DNA from: Pseudomonadota bacterium | Lineage (GTDB): Bacteria; Pseudomonadota; Gammaproteobacteria; Burkholderiales; Thiobacillaceae | Direction: 5' to 3' | Assembly (NCBI GenBank): GCA_021836225.1 | Contig: JAKBJA010000050.1 | Coordinates: 1 to 14,000, forward strand | DNA length: 14,000 nucleotides | Shown: positions 1 to 6,360 of the stretch, one piece after another | Numbering within the stretch: position 1 is the stretch's first letter | How the letters are laid out: the number at the start of each line of letters is the position of its first letter | Program-made: the position numbers and the translations under genes | Notes under the pieces: generated by a model | What the model saw: only the letters and a program-made list of their open reading frames with translations | The model's database searches: none | Told to the model about the DNA's origin: nothing

Positions 1-712
1 CGCCGTAGGCGATCGCCTGGTCGGTCAGCGACAGCGCGTCGCGCATGCTGCCGGCGGCGGCGCGCGCCAGCAGGTTCAGCGCAGCGGGCTCGCAGGCGAC
101 GCTTTCCTGCTCCAGCACCTCGCCCAGATGCTGCGCGACCAGCGCGGGCGTCATCGGCTTCAGGTTGAACTGCAGGCAGCGCGAGAGCACCGTCACCGGA
201 ATCTTCTGCGGGTCGGTGGTGGCGAGGATGAACTTCACATGCGCGGGCGGCTCTTCCAGCGTCTTCAGCATGGAATTGAAGGCCGGCTTCGACAGCATGT
301 GCACTTCGTCGATGATGTAGACCTTGTAGCGCCCCACCGTCGGCGCGTACTGCGCGTTGTCGAGCACCTCGCGCATGTTGTCGACACCGGTGTTCGACGC
401 CGCGTCGAGCTCGAGCAGGTCGACGAAGCGCCCGGCGTCGATCTGGGTACATGCGGAACACACGCCGCAGGGTGTGGCGGTGACGCCGGTTTCGCAGTTG
501 AGGCACTTGGCGAGGATGCGCGCCAGCGTGGTCTTGCCCACCCCGCGGGTGCCCGTCAGCAAATAGGCATGGTGCAGCCGGCCCTGGGTCAGCGCGTTGG
601 ACAGCGCCTGCACCACATGCTCCTGCCCCTTGAGGTCGGCAAACACACGCGGCCGCCACTTGCGCGCCAGCGCCAGTGCGGGGGAAGCGGAATCGCCGAA
701 GAGATCAGTCAT
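1..712 (-). CDS. dnaX: DNA polymerase III subunits gamma/tau, N-terminal part (partial at window edge)
   Basis: This is the clamp-loader ATPase subunit of the replicative DNA polymerase. It loads the beta clamp and, as tau, links the polymerase cores. Reading from an ATG at 712 gives 237 codons with no stop before the edge, so the C-terminal domains and any gamma/tau frameshift site lie outside. Seen in the protein: LARKWRP near residue 15, Walker A GTRGVGKT (54-61), a zinc-module cysteine set at C73, C82, C85 and C88, Walker B with IIDE (133-136), sensor-1 ATTD (164-167) and the arginine-finger motif LSRC (177-180). The N terminus (MTDLFGDSASPALA) is about ten residues longer than E. coli DnaX before LARKWRP. 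No clear Shine-Dalgarno precedes the ATG. The start lies 23 nt after the predicted 4.5S RNA end, with no terminator between, so read-through from ffs is possible. Family identity is very secure; the exact start is less so. Confidence 0.96.
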   Translation of the reverse strand, partial: MTDLFGDSASPALALARKWRPRVFADLKGQEHVVQALSNALTQGRLHHAYLLTGTRGVGKTTLARILAKCLNCETGVTATPCGVCSACTQIDAGRFVDLLELDAASNTGVDNMREVLDNAQYAPTVGRYKVYIIDEVHMLSKPAFNSMLKTLEEPPAHVKFILATTDPQKIPVTVLSRCLQFNLKPMTPALVAQHLGEVLEQESVACEPAALNLLARAAAGSMRDALSLTDQAIAYG

Positions 713-735
713 GGGCAAATTTAAAGGGCGGGAAT

Positions 736-829
736 GGCGAGCCTTACCCCGGCACTGGCATCGACCGCTGGGGCTGCTTCCTTCCGGACCTGACCCGATT
801 CACGACCTAGCCATGCGGGGAGACCCGCC
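736..829 (-). ncRNA. ffs: 4.5S signal recognition particle RNA
   Basis: This is the RNA of the bacterial signal recognition particle. It binds Ffh and targets ribosomes making membrane proteins. The diagnostic apical region, GGUCAGGUCCGGAAGGAAGC followed by AGCC, is present on the minus strand at 795-772. The ends pair as in the small bacterial SRP RNA: GGCGGGUCU (829-821) pairs over nine positions with AGGCUCGCC (744-736), allowing G-U pairs. CCCCG and UGGC further in pair with GCCA and CGGGG on the other arm. This gives a hairpin of about 94 nt; the ends are set from the pairing and could be off by a few bases. A -10-like TAAAAT lies six bases upstream of the predicted 5' end. Confidence 0.95.
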
Positions 830-835
830 GTGGCT

Positions 836-841
836 ATTTTA
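836..841 (-). promoter_or_regulatory. Candidate -10 box for the 4.5S RNA
   Basis: The hexamer TAAAAT on the minus strand differs from TATAAT at one position. It ends six bases before the 5' end of the 4.5S RNA deduced from pairing. I see no convincing -35 box at 16-18 nt; that position falls in the last codons of aroG. The placement supports a separate ffs promoter, but it is only one hexamer. Confidence 0.4.
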
Positions 842-855
842 ACCCGGAAGCGGAC

Positions 856-1932
856 CTATTCCTCATCCGCCGGCACGGTCAGCCGGCGTTTTTTCACCGC
901 ATCGGCCAGCATCCGCAGCAGCGGGACGGTGTCGTCCCAGCCGATACAGGCGTCGGTAATCGACTTGGCGTATTCCAGCGGCTGGCCGGGGACCAGGTCC
1001 TGGCGCCCGGCGTTGAGGTGGCTTTCGATCATCGCGCCGATGATGCGGGCATCGCCGCCGGCCACCTGCGCCGCCACGTCGGCGCCGACGTCCATCTGGC
1101 GCTGGTACTGCTTGCTCGAATTGGCGTGCGAGAAGTCGATCATCAATTGCTGGCGCAGGCCGGACGCAGCCAGTTCGCTGCAGGCCAGGTTGACGCTCGT
1201 CGCGTCGTAGTTGGGTGCCTTGCCGCCGCGCAGGATGACATGGGTGTCTTCGTTGCCGGAGGTGCTGAACACGCCGACATGACCCGACTTGGTGATGGAG
1301 ATGAAATGGTGGCGCGCGGCCGCCGCCTTGATCGCGTCGACCGCGATCCTGAGGCTGCCGTCGGTGCCGTTCTTGAATCCGACCGGGCACGACAGGCCGG
1401 ACGCCAGTTGGCGGTGCGACTGCGACTCGGTGGTGCGCGCGCCGATCGCCCCCCAGCTCACCAGGTCGGCGATGTACTGCGGCGAGATCAGGTCGAGGAA
1501 CTCGGTCGCGCACGGCAGGCCGATTTCGTTGATCTCCAGCAACAGCTTGCGTGCCAGCCGCAGGCCTTCGTTGATGTCGAAGCTCTCGTCCAGATGCGGG
1601 TCGTTGATCAGCCCCTTCCAGCCCACCGTGGTGCGCGGCTTCTCGAAATACACCCGCATCACGATGATGAGGTCATGCGCCAGTTCGTCGGCCAGCGGCT
1701 TCAGCTTTCGCGCGTAATCGAGTGCTGCCGCCGGATCGTGGATCGAACAGGGGCCGACGACGATGAACATGCGGTCGTCCGCCCCACGCAGCACGTCGTG
1801 AATGGCGCTGCGTGCATGCGCCACGTGCGCATGCACGGCTTCGTTCGCGCGCAGTTCGCGCATGATCTGCATCGGGGCGAGCAGTTCGCCGCTTTGCTCG
1901 ATGCGGGTGTCGTCGGTTCGGGTGGCAGACAT
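856..1932 (-). CDS. aroG: 3-deoxy-D-arabino-heptulosonate 7-phosphate (DAHP) synthase, class I, AroG type
   Basis: This enzyme condenses phosphoenolpyruvate and erythrose 4-phosphate to DAHP, the first committed step of the shikimate pathway, in the cytosol. The 358-residue protein aligns with E. coli AroG almost end to end: GPCSIHDP (60-67), MRVYFEKPRTTVGWKGLIND (92-111), GARTTESQ (164-171), PVGFKNGTDG (183-192). The metal ligands corresponding to AroG Cys61, His268, Glu302 and Asp326 are all present, shifted by one (C62, H269, E303, D327). The N-terminal DDxRI and the DFSHANSSKQ segment match AroG rather than the Tyr-sensitive AroF as I recall them. The serine equivalent to AroG Ser180, where feedback-resistance changes map, is kept (S181). 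I therefore infer phenylalanine inhibition. The ATG at 1932 has GGAG seven bases upstream. A leader peptide and terminator upstream suggest Phe attenuation. Confidence 0.95.
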   Translation of the reverse strand: MSATRTDDTRIEQSGELLAPMQIMRELRANEAVHAHVAHARSAIHDVLRGADDRMFIVVGPCSIHDPAAALDYARKLKPLADELAHDLIIVMRVYFEKPRTTVGWKGLINDPHLDESFDINEGLRLARKLLLEINEIGLPCATEFLDLISPQYIADLVSWGAIGARTTESQSHRQLASGLSCPVGFKNGTDGSLRIAVDAIKAAAARHHFISITKSGHVGVFSTSGNEDTHVILRGGKAPNYDATSVNLACSELAASGLRQQLMIDFSHANSSKQYQRQMDVGADVAAQVAGGDARIIGAMIESHLNAGRQDLVPGQPLEYAKSITDACIGWDDTVPLLRMLADAVKKRRLTVPADEE

Positions 1933-1978
1933 TTTCAGGCTCCGGGTTGTGTGCTTGGCTGCGGCGGCTTCTTAAACG

Positions 1979-2005
1979 AAAAAACCGCCAGCGGGCTGGC
2001 GGTTT
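1979..2005 (-). terminator. Intrinsic terminator (attenuator) in the aroG leader
   Basis: On the minus strand AAACCGCCAG (2005-1996) and CTGGCGGTTT (1991-1982) form a perfect 10-bp stem with a CCCG loop. It is followed by an unbroken run of six T (1984-1979, overlapping the stem end). It lies 46 nt upstream of the aroG start and downstream of the Phe-rich leader ORF, so it would cut aroG transcription rather than end an upstream gene. The upstream segment GGCGGU (2046-2041) can pair with ACCGCC (2003-1998) of the stem, giving an antiterminator. Confidence 0.85.
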
Positions 2006-2027
2006 CGTCAAGGCGTTGCTGCTCGTC

Positions 2028-2096
2028 TCAGCGCCTCCCGACCGCCCGTGGCGTGGGATAAAAGTGGCTAAAAAAGAACATTTCGGCACGAATCAT
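2028..2096 (-). CDS. aroG leader peptide, Phe/Tyr-rich (attenuation control)
   Basis: A short ORF of 22 codons runs from ATG at 2096 to TGA at 2030-2028. An inner ATG at 2081 would give 17 codons. Its core reads MFFFSHFYPTP: four Phe and one Tyr within eight residues. This is the composition expected of a leader peptide for a phenylalanine-controlled operon (compare E. coli pheL). The Phe/Tyr codons sit just before an RNA hairpin, CGCC (2053-2050) with GGCG (2046-2043), that hides the antiterminator strand. A ribosome stalled there would open it. A possible promoter (TTGGCG 2132-2127, 18-nt spacer, TAGACT 2108-2103) would start RNA near 2096, favouring the inner ATG. Neither start has a strong Shine-Dalgarno. 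Composition, position and RNA folding agree, but translation is inferred. Confidence 0.75.
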   Translation of the reverse strand: MIRAEMFFFSHFYPTPRAVGRR

Positions 2097-2102
2097 GCAA
2101 AC

Positions 2103-2132
2103 AGTCTACCAAAACAGGGAGAATCCCGCCAA
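2103..2132 (-). promoter_or_regulatory. Candidate promoter of the aroG leader transcript
   Basis: TTGGCG (2132-2127) and TAGACT (2108-2103) on the minus strand each match the sigma-70 consensus at four of six positions, with an 18-nt spacer. The predicted start falls about 2096, right at the leader ORF. A weak match taken mainly for its position. It overlaps the upstream region of the divergent PilZ-family gene, so the two promoters may influence one another. Confidence 0.35.
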
Positions 2133-2156
2133 GCGTCCTTCAAGAGGAATGGGTTC

Positions 2157-2198
2157 ATGCCAAGCAAAACGCCGCAACCACAACGCTCAATCGCATAA
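2157..2198 (+). CDS. Possible 13-codon upstream ORF before the PilZ/DUF1631 gene
   Basis: ATG at 2157 opens MPSKTPQPQRSIA and ends with TAA at 2196-2198, 16 nt before the ATG at 2215 of the large gene. It has the best Shine-Dalgarno of the area: AAGAGGA ending eight bases before the ATG. The downstream start at 2215 has none visible. Translational coupling from this mini-ORF could explain that. It may also be chance. Confidence 0.25.
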   Translation: MPSKTPQPQRSIA

Positions 2199-2214
2199 TC
2201 GGGTGCAACGAACA

Positions 2215-5200
2215 ATGGAGAACAGTGTCGAAATCATGGCTAACGAGACAGACATTCAGCAAGCCGCGCGGGACATGCGGCGCGACAAGCGCTTCAAGGT
2301 TTCGCAGGCGGCCATCATCTCGCAGCCCGGGCAACCCGAGATCGCCTGCGAAATCCGCGATTTCTGCTTCGGCGGGCTGTTCCTCAAGTTCATCAATCCC
2401 GACGCGGCGATCACCTCGCTGGCCAAGCGCGCCGACGCCGAGGTGGAAATTGTCTTCACCCCGGTGTCGCTCAACACCACCCAGAGTTTCCGCGTGCCGG
2501 CGCGACTGCAGCGCCTGAGCCCGCTCGGCGTCGGTGTCGCATTCGCCAGCCATCCAATCGACGCGCTGCGTGCGCTGCAAAAATTGCGCATGGCGGAGCA
2601 TCGACAAAAACTGGCCGCCCTGCCCCCCTCCAGCGCGCACCCGCAACTGCGCGAGGCCAGCACCACCCTGCTCGGTGAAACCCTGCTCCAGGTGCACGAC
2701 CAGATGATGCGCGTCCTGGGCGACAAGCTGAACGCAACCGCCCTGCATGCTTCCGGCATAGCTGAACACAGCGGACTGTTGAGCGCAGTGCACGAGTTCG
2801 GCAATCACGCGGCAACTGTGCAAACCCGCTTTGTGCAGCAGGTCATGGATGCGCTGAAGCAGGCGCGCCCGGTGCAAACTCACGCCACCCGCGACACCAT
2901 GGATGGCGCACTGGCCCTGGTCGACGAACTGGATTTCGAGGACTGGCTCGCCACCTCGTCCGAAGCCAACAAGCTGGAAGAACAGTTCCGCGAACAACTC
3001 GCCGACATCGAGCCGCGAATCGGGCAATTGTTCGGCTTCGCCTGCGACCACAGCAACAACCCCTTCGGCCCGGCCGTCATCGGCCATGCCTACCGCAGCG
3101 CACTGCAGGATGTCCCGGTGCTGGCGCGCGCGCGCCAGGTGGCGTATGCCACACTGCGCGACGTGCTGTCCGAGCAGCTTGCCCCGCTGTATGCTGAACT
3201 GCTGGCCTTGTTGCCGGTCTCGCCGGCCGAAGTCGAACACCAGCAGCAACCGGTCATGCAGCCGCCCCATGCCACGCCAACGTCACCCGCCGAACCCGCC
3301 CAGGCTGAAGCCCCCGCGCCTGCTGCAGCGCCGTCGCAGGGAACCCTCGGCCGGCTGACCGGTTCGCTGCTGGACTTTTTCCGCGGCCAGCCGGCAACCG
3401 CAGCCCCTGCCGCGGCGCCGCCTGGCAGCGCATCTGCCCCCGGCAGCGCTCTGCCGGCTTATGCCGCCCCGGGCGCAGCCGGTGCTGGCGGCGGCGCTGG
3501 GCGCGCAGCCGCCAGCCAGCCCATGATGGCGGGGATGGCGGGTGCATCCGGCGTGGCGCACTCGCCCGTGTTGCAGCGCCTGGCTGCCGCCGGCGCGCTG
3601 CCGCCGGCCGTCACCCAGGAAATGCAGCGCTCGGTCGACATGTTCGGTGCGCTGTTCGACACCATGCATGCCGAGAAATCGGTCAGCGAGGGCATGCGGC
3701 CATTTTTCCAGCAGCTGGAAACCAGCCTCATCAAGCTGGCGATGTCCGACCCGCAATTCCTCAACTCGCCCGCCCACCCGGCGCACAAGGTGCTGAACAC
3801 GCTCGACCGCATCAGCATGGTGGCGGGTGACGACGGCAAGATCACCGATGCGCGCCTGCTGCGGCTGATGAGCCGCTGGACCGATCGCATCAATGCCGAG
3901 GCCGACAAGAATCCGGGCGTGTTCGAGGAGGCGCGCACCCAGCTCGAGCGCGTGGTCAAGCCGCTTTTGAACGAGCGTGCCGCGCGCGTTTCCCGCCTGC
4001 AGGAAATGTGCGAAGGCCGCCAGCGGGCCGAAGTCGCCAAGCAGCGCATCCTGCGCGACCTGCTGACACGGCTGGACGAACGTACAGTGCCCAACGCCGT
4101 GATCGAACTGCTGAACGGCGGCTGGCGCAATGTGCTGTTCATGGCCGAAATGCGCCATGGCGTCGACAGCGACGAGGCGCACGAAGCCTGGCAGGTGTTG
4201 CAACAGCTGTGCGCGTGGCTGGATCCGGAGAACGCCGAGCCGCCTGCCGCCGCCGAGGTCCAGACGCTGCTGCAGCGCATCGACCAGGCGCTCACCCGGG
4301 TGTGCGCCGACAAGTTTGCGCAGGATCGCATCGTCGACCAGCTCGCTGCCACGCTGTTCGACAAAGACAAGTCGCAACACCAGCACACCTCGGTCGCCGC
4401 CCGCCTCAACGACGCCGCCAGCGAGCCCCTGAGCGAAGCGCAGGACCTCCTCGCCGAGCGTCTGCGTGTCGGCGACTGGCTGCAGTTCAAGTCGCTCGAC
4501 ACCCCGCTCAACCTGATCTGGATCGGCGACCAGCCGCCGGTGTACGTGTTCGCCAACTACCGCGGCATCAAGAAGCTCGACCTCAGGCGCCAGGACCTGC
4601 TGCAGTCGCTGGAAGACGGTGAGGCACAGTGGACCGAAGACCTGGAACTGCCGCTGATGGACCGTTCCTACAGCGCGATGATCCAGAAGATGCAGCGCGA
4701 TCTGCTGTGGCAGGCCTCGCACGACTCCGCCACCGGACTCGCCAACCGCAAGACCTTCTTCCGCGCCATCCGCCGCAACTGGCTGCGCAGCCAGGCGACC
4801 GACGGCGGTTATGCCATCGGCGTGATCCAGCTCGACATCAGCACGCCGGCCGGCGAAGCCACGGGCGCCGAAATCCGCACGCCCATCCTGCGCGAATACG
4901 CGCAGTTCATGCCCGCCCTGCTCCCGCCCAATGCATTGCTCGCACGCGCAGGCGAATCCGGCATTGCATTCTGGATCGAAGCCGCCGGCCATGCCTCTGC
5001 CGAGGCGCAGGCCGAGGCCCTGCTCCACGCAATGACCGCTCAGCCGCAGGAAATCAACGGCACCCGCTACCGTGTCCAGGCCGCAACTGGCCTGATGTGG
5101 GCCACCGATTGCCTCAGCCCCGAGGCGTATTACGACAACGCCAACGCCGCCTGCGCCCGTGCGCGCGAATCCGGTCTGACCGTCATGTCGTACAACAGCG

Positions 5201-5979
5201 AGGGCGACGACAGCGGCGTGCTGGCGCTGGCCGAGTGGGCGCACGAACTGACTGACATCCTCGCCCACAATCAGCTCAGCCTGAACTGCCAGCCGGTCGT
5301 CGCCGCGGCCGACGCAGCTCGCACCCCGCTGTATTACGAAGTGCTGCTGCACCCCGTCACCCACAGCGAGCGCAGCATCGCGACGCGCGACCTCATCGCC
5401 GTCGCCGAACGGCTGCAGCGCATCACCGAGATCGACCGCTGGGTGGTGAAGAGCGTGCTGCAGTGGATGCGCGCACACCCCGAGCAAACCGCAGCGCTGG
5501 GCGGCTTCTCGATCAACCTCTCCGGCCAGTCAGTCACCAACCCGCTGTTTCTCAAGCTGCTGCTGGCCGATCTGACCCGCGGCGACGTTCCCGGCGACAA
5601 GCTCATCTTCGAGATCAGCGAAGCCGACGCCGTCGAAGGCCATGCCCAGACCCAGCTGTTCATGCGCCAGCTGCAGCGCCACGGCTGCCGCTTTACCCTG
5701 GACGAGTTCGGCGCCGGCACCAGCTCCTATACCCGCCTGAAGAGCATGAAGCTCGACTACCTGAAGATCGACCGCGCGCTGGTGCGCGAGATCGGCACCA
5801 GCATGATCGACGAGGCGCTGGTGCGGTCGATTCTGGAGACGGGGAGTTTCCTGGAGATCAAGACGGTGGCGGGGTATGTCGAAAACGCCGAGACGCTGAC
5901 GAAGCTGGCGGAGATGGGGGTGGATTGCGTGCAGGGGTATTTGATTGGGGAGCCGAAAGAGTTAGAAAGTTTGGCCTGA
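2215..5979 (+). CDS. PilZ - DUF1631 - degenerate GGDEF - degenerate EAL (EVL) protein, probable c-di-GMP receptor
   Basis: A 1254-residue cytosolic signalling protein without signal peptide or membrane segment. In order: a PilZ-like domain (about 22-125; RRDKR at 22-26, then DFCFGG in place of D/NxSxxG); DUF1631 (about 145-805), interrupted by an Ala/Pro/Gly-rich linker (about 342-445); a GGDEF-like domain opening with HDSATGLANR (about 836) but with AGESGIAF (from about 912) instead of GGDEF; and an EAL-like domain (about 1020-1250). In the latter the signature is EVL (1042-1044), FSINLSG and LIFEISE are kept, the metal motif is DEFG (1163-1166) instead of DDFG, YLKID is kept (K1184), AEGVE has become AGYVE (1219-1223), and QGY is kept (Q1240). 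Cyclase activity is lost, and phosphodiesterase activity is probably weak or lost, so a receptor role is inferred, as in FimX, which also has EVL. The frame is open from 2095; ATG 2236 is an alternative start. Start choice is uncertain. Confidence 0.88.
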   Translation: MENSVEIMANETDIQQAARDMRRDKRFKVSQAAIISQPGQPEIACEIRDFCFGGLFLKFINPDAAITSLAKRADAEVEIVFTPVSLNTTQSFRVPARLQRLSPLGVGVAFASHPIDALRALQKLRMAEHRQKLAALPPSSAHPQLREASTTLLGETLLQVHDQMMRVLGDKLNATALHASGIAEHSGLLSAVHEFGNHAATVQTRFVQQVMDALKQARPVQTHATRDTMDGALALVDELDFEDWLATSSEANKLEEQFREQLADIEPRIGQLFGFACDHSNNPFGPAVIGHAYRSALQDVPVLARARQVAYATLRDVLSEQLAPLYAELLALLPVSPAEVEHQQQPVMQPPHATPTSPAEPAQAEAPAPAAAPSQGTLGRLTGSLLDFFRGQPATAAPAAAPPGSASAPGSALPAYAAPGAAGAGGGAGRAAASQPMMAGMAGASGVAHSPVLQRLAAAGALPPAVTQEMQRSVDMFGALFDTMHAEKSVSEGMRPFFQQLETSLIKLAMSDPQFLNSPAHPAHKVLNTLDRISMVAGDDGKITDARLLRLMSRWTDRINAEADKNPGVFEEARTQLERVVKPLLNERAARVSRLQEMCEGRQRAEVAKQRILRDLLTRLDERTVPNAVIELLNGGWRNVLFMAEMRHGVDSDEAHEAWQVLQQLCAWLDPENAEPPAAAEVQTLLQRIDQALTRVCADKFAQDRIVDQLAATLFDKDKSQHQHTSVAARLNDAASEPLSEAQDLLAERLRVGDWLQFKSLDTPLNLIWIGDQPPVYVFANYRGIKKLDLRRQDLLQSLEDGEAQWTEDLELPLMDRSYSAMIQKMQRDLLWQASHDSATGLANRKTFFRAIRRNWLRSQATDGGYAIGVIQLDISTPAGEATGAEIRTPILREYAQFMPALLPPNALLARAGESGIAFWIEAAGHASAEAQAEALLHAMTAQPQEINGTRYRVQAATGLMWATDCLSPEAYYDNANAACARARESGLTVMSYNSEGDDSGVLALAEWAHELTDILAHNQLSLNCQPVVAAADAARTPLYYEVLLHPVTHSERSIATRDLIAVAERLQRITEIDRWVVKSVLQWMRAHPEQTAALGGFSINLSGQSVTNPLFLKLLLADLTRGDVPGDKLIFEISEADAVEGHAQTQLFMRQLQRHGCRFTLDEFGAGTSSYTRLKSMKLDYLKIDRALVREIGTSMIDEALVRSILETGSFLEIKTVAGYVENAETLTKLAEMGVDCVQGYLIGEPKELESLA

Positions 5980-6073
5980 GGCTGGCTTGCCATTGCGAGG
6001 CGTTCCGCTTGTTTAGTGGTTGAACCTTCGCAAGACTGGTGAACGTTGGCCGGGGGTAGCCCGGCAGCTAGTC

Positions 6074-6099
6074 ACTTTTCTTGTCTCGCCAAGAAAAGT
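6074..6099. repeat. Perfect 10-bp inverted repeat in a probable dispersed element
   Basis: ACTTTTCTTG (6074-6083) and CAAGAAAAGT (6090-6099) are perfect inverted arms around TCTCGC. No T-run follows on either strand beyond the arms, so it is not a standard terminator. From memory, similar AAGAAAAGT-type palindromes followed by AACCAAAAGAAGG occur between genes in many proteobacteria and are often mis-called as small ORFs. That recollection is unchecked here. Confidence 0.6.
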
Positions 6100-6134
6100 A
6101 ACCAAAAGAAGGCGACCCCGACATCCCCGAATTC

Positions 6135-6259
6135 CCGAAAACCGAGCCTGCCGGACGGGCGGCGAAGAACTCGCCCCGCCTGGCTGTTTTAAATTGGTTT
6201 TTTGTGGGCGGGACTCAAACACCTTCGCCGCTGATCCGCCCAGCAGGCTCGATTTTCGG
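6135..6259. repeat. Long imperfect inverted repeat (arms about 46 and 53 nt, loop 26 nt)
   Basis: The left arm (6135-6180) and the reverse complement of the right arm (6207-6259) both read CCGAAAAyCGAGCCTGCyGG near the outer end, then share GCGGCGAAG and end in CCGCC. A few bases are inserted in the right arm. The AT-rich loop (6181-6206) carries TTTTAAATT and TTTTTT. This occupies most of the gene-free stretch 5980-6360, between two genes that converge on it. It could be a non-autonomous element or a bidirectional transcription block. Flanking sequence shows no gene I can support; peptides predicted from it on both strands are shadows of the repeat. Confidence 0.65.
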
Positions 6260-6360
6260 CGGGGCTGTAAGGGGAGGAAAGTCAGAACCAGGGCGGTGAT
6301 GACTTGAGAAGCTCTGCTCTTGTATGGGTTTTGGACGCAATGCCATTCGGTTACCACAAC

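Noticed and set aside
806..835. A local hairpin UAGCCA...UGGCUA at the 5' side of the 4.5S RNA, considered as a terminator for aroG
   Set aside because: It has no U-run after it and competes with the well-supported SRP RNA fold, which uses the same bases.
1018..2061. A 347-codon plus-strand frame opposite aroG and its leader
   Set aside because: Antisense shadow of a gene whose catalytic residues are all identifiable.
1673..2089. A GTG-started 138-codon minus frame overlapping the aroG leader
   Set aside because: It runs into aroG out of frame, lacks a ribosome site, and is less convincing than the Phe/Tyr-rich frame one base away.
2095..2214. The upstream 40-codon extension of the PilZ/DUF1631 frame from ATG 2095
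   Set aside because: It overlaps the aroG leader start, has no ribosome site, and its sequence is low-complexity and basic without resemblance to PilZ N termini.
3283..5487. A 734-codon open frame on the minus strand opposite the PilZ/DUF1631 gene
   Set aside because: High GC makes antisense frames stay open. The translation has no family features and is rich in residues typical of complement frames, while the plus strand encodes clear domains.
6013..6357. Small overlapping ORFs on both strands (95 and 114 codons) between 6013 and 6357
   Set aside because: They are translations of the inverted-repeat element; both strands are open because of the palindrome, and no start has support.
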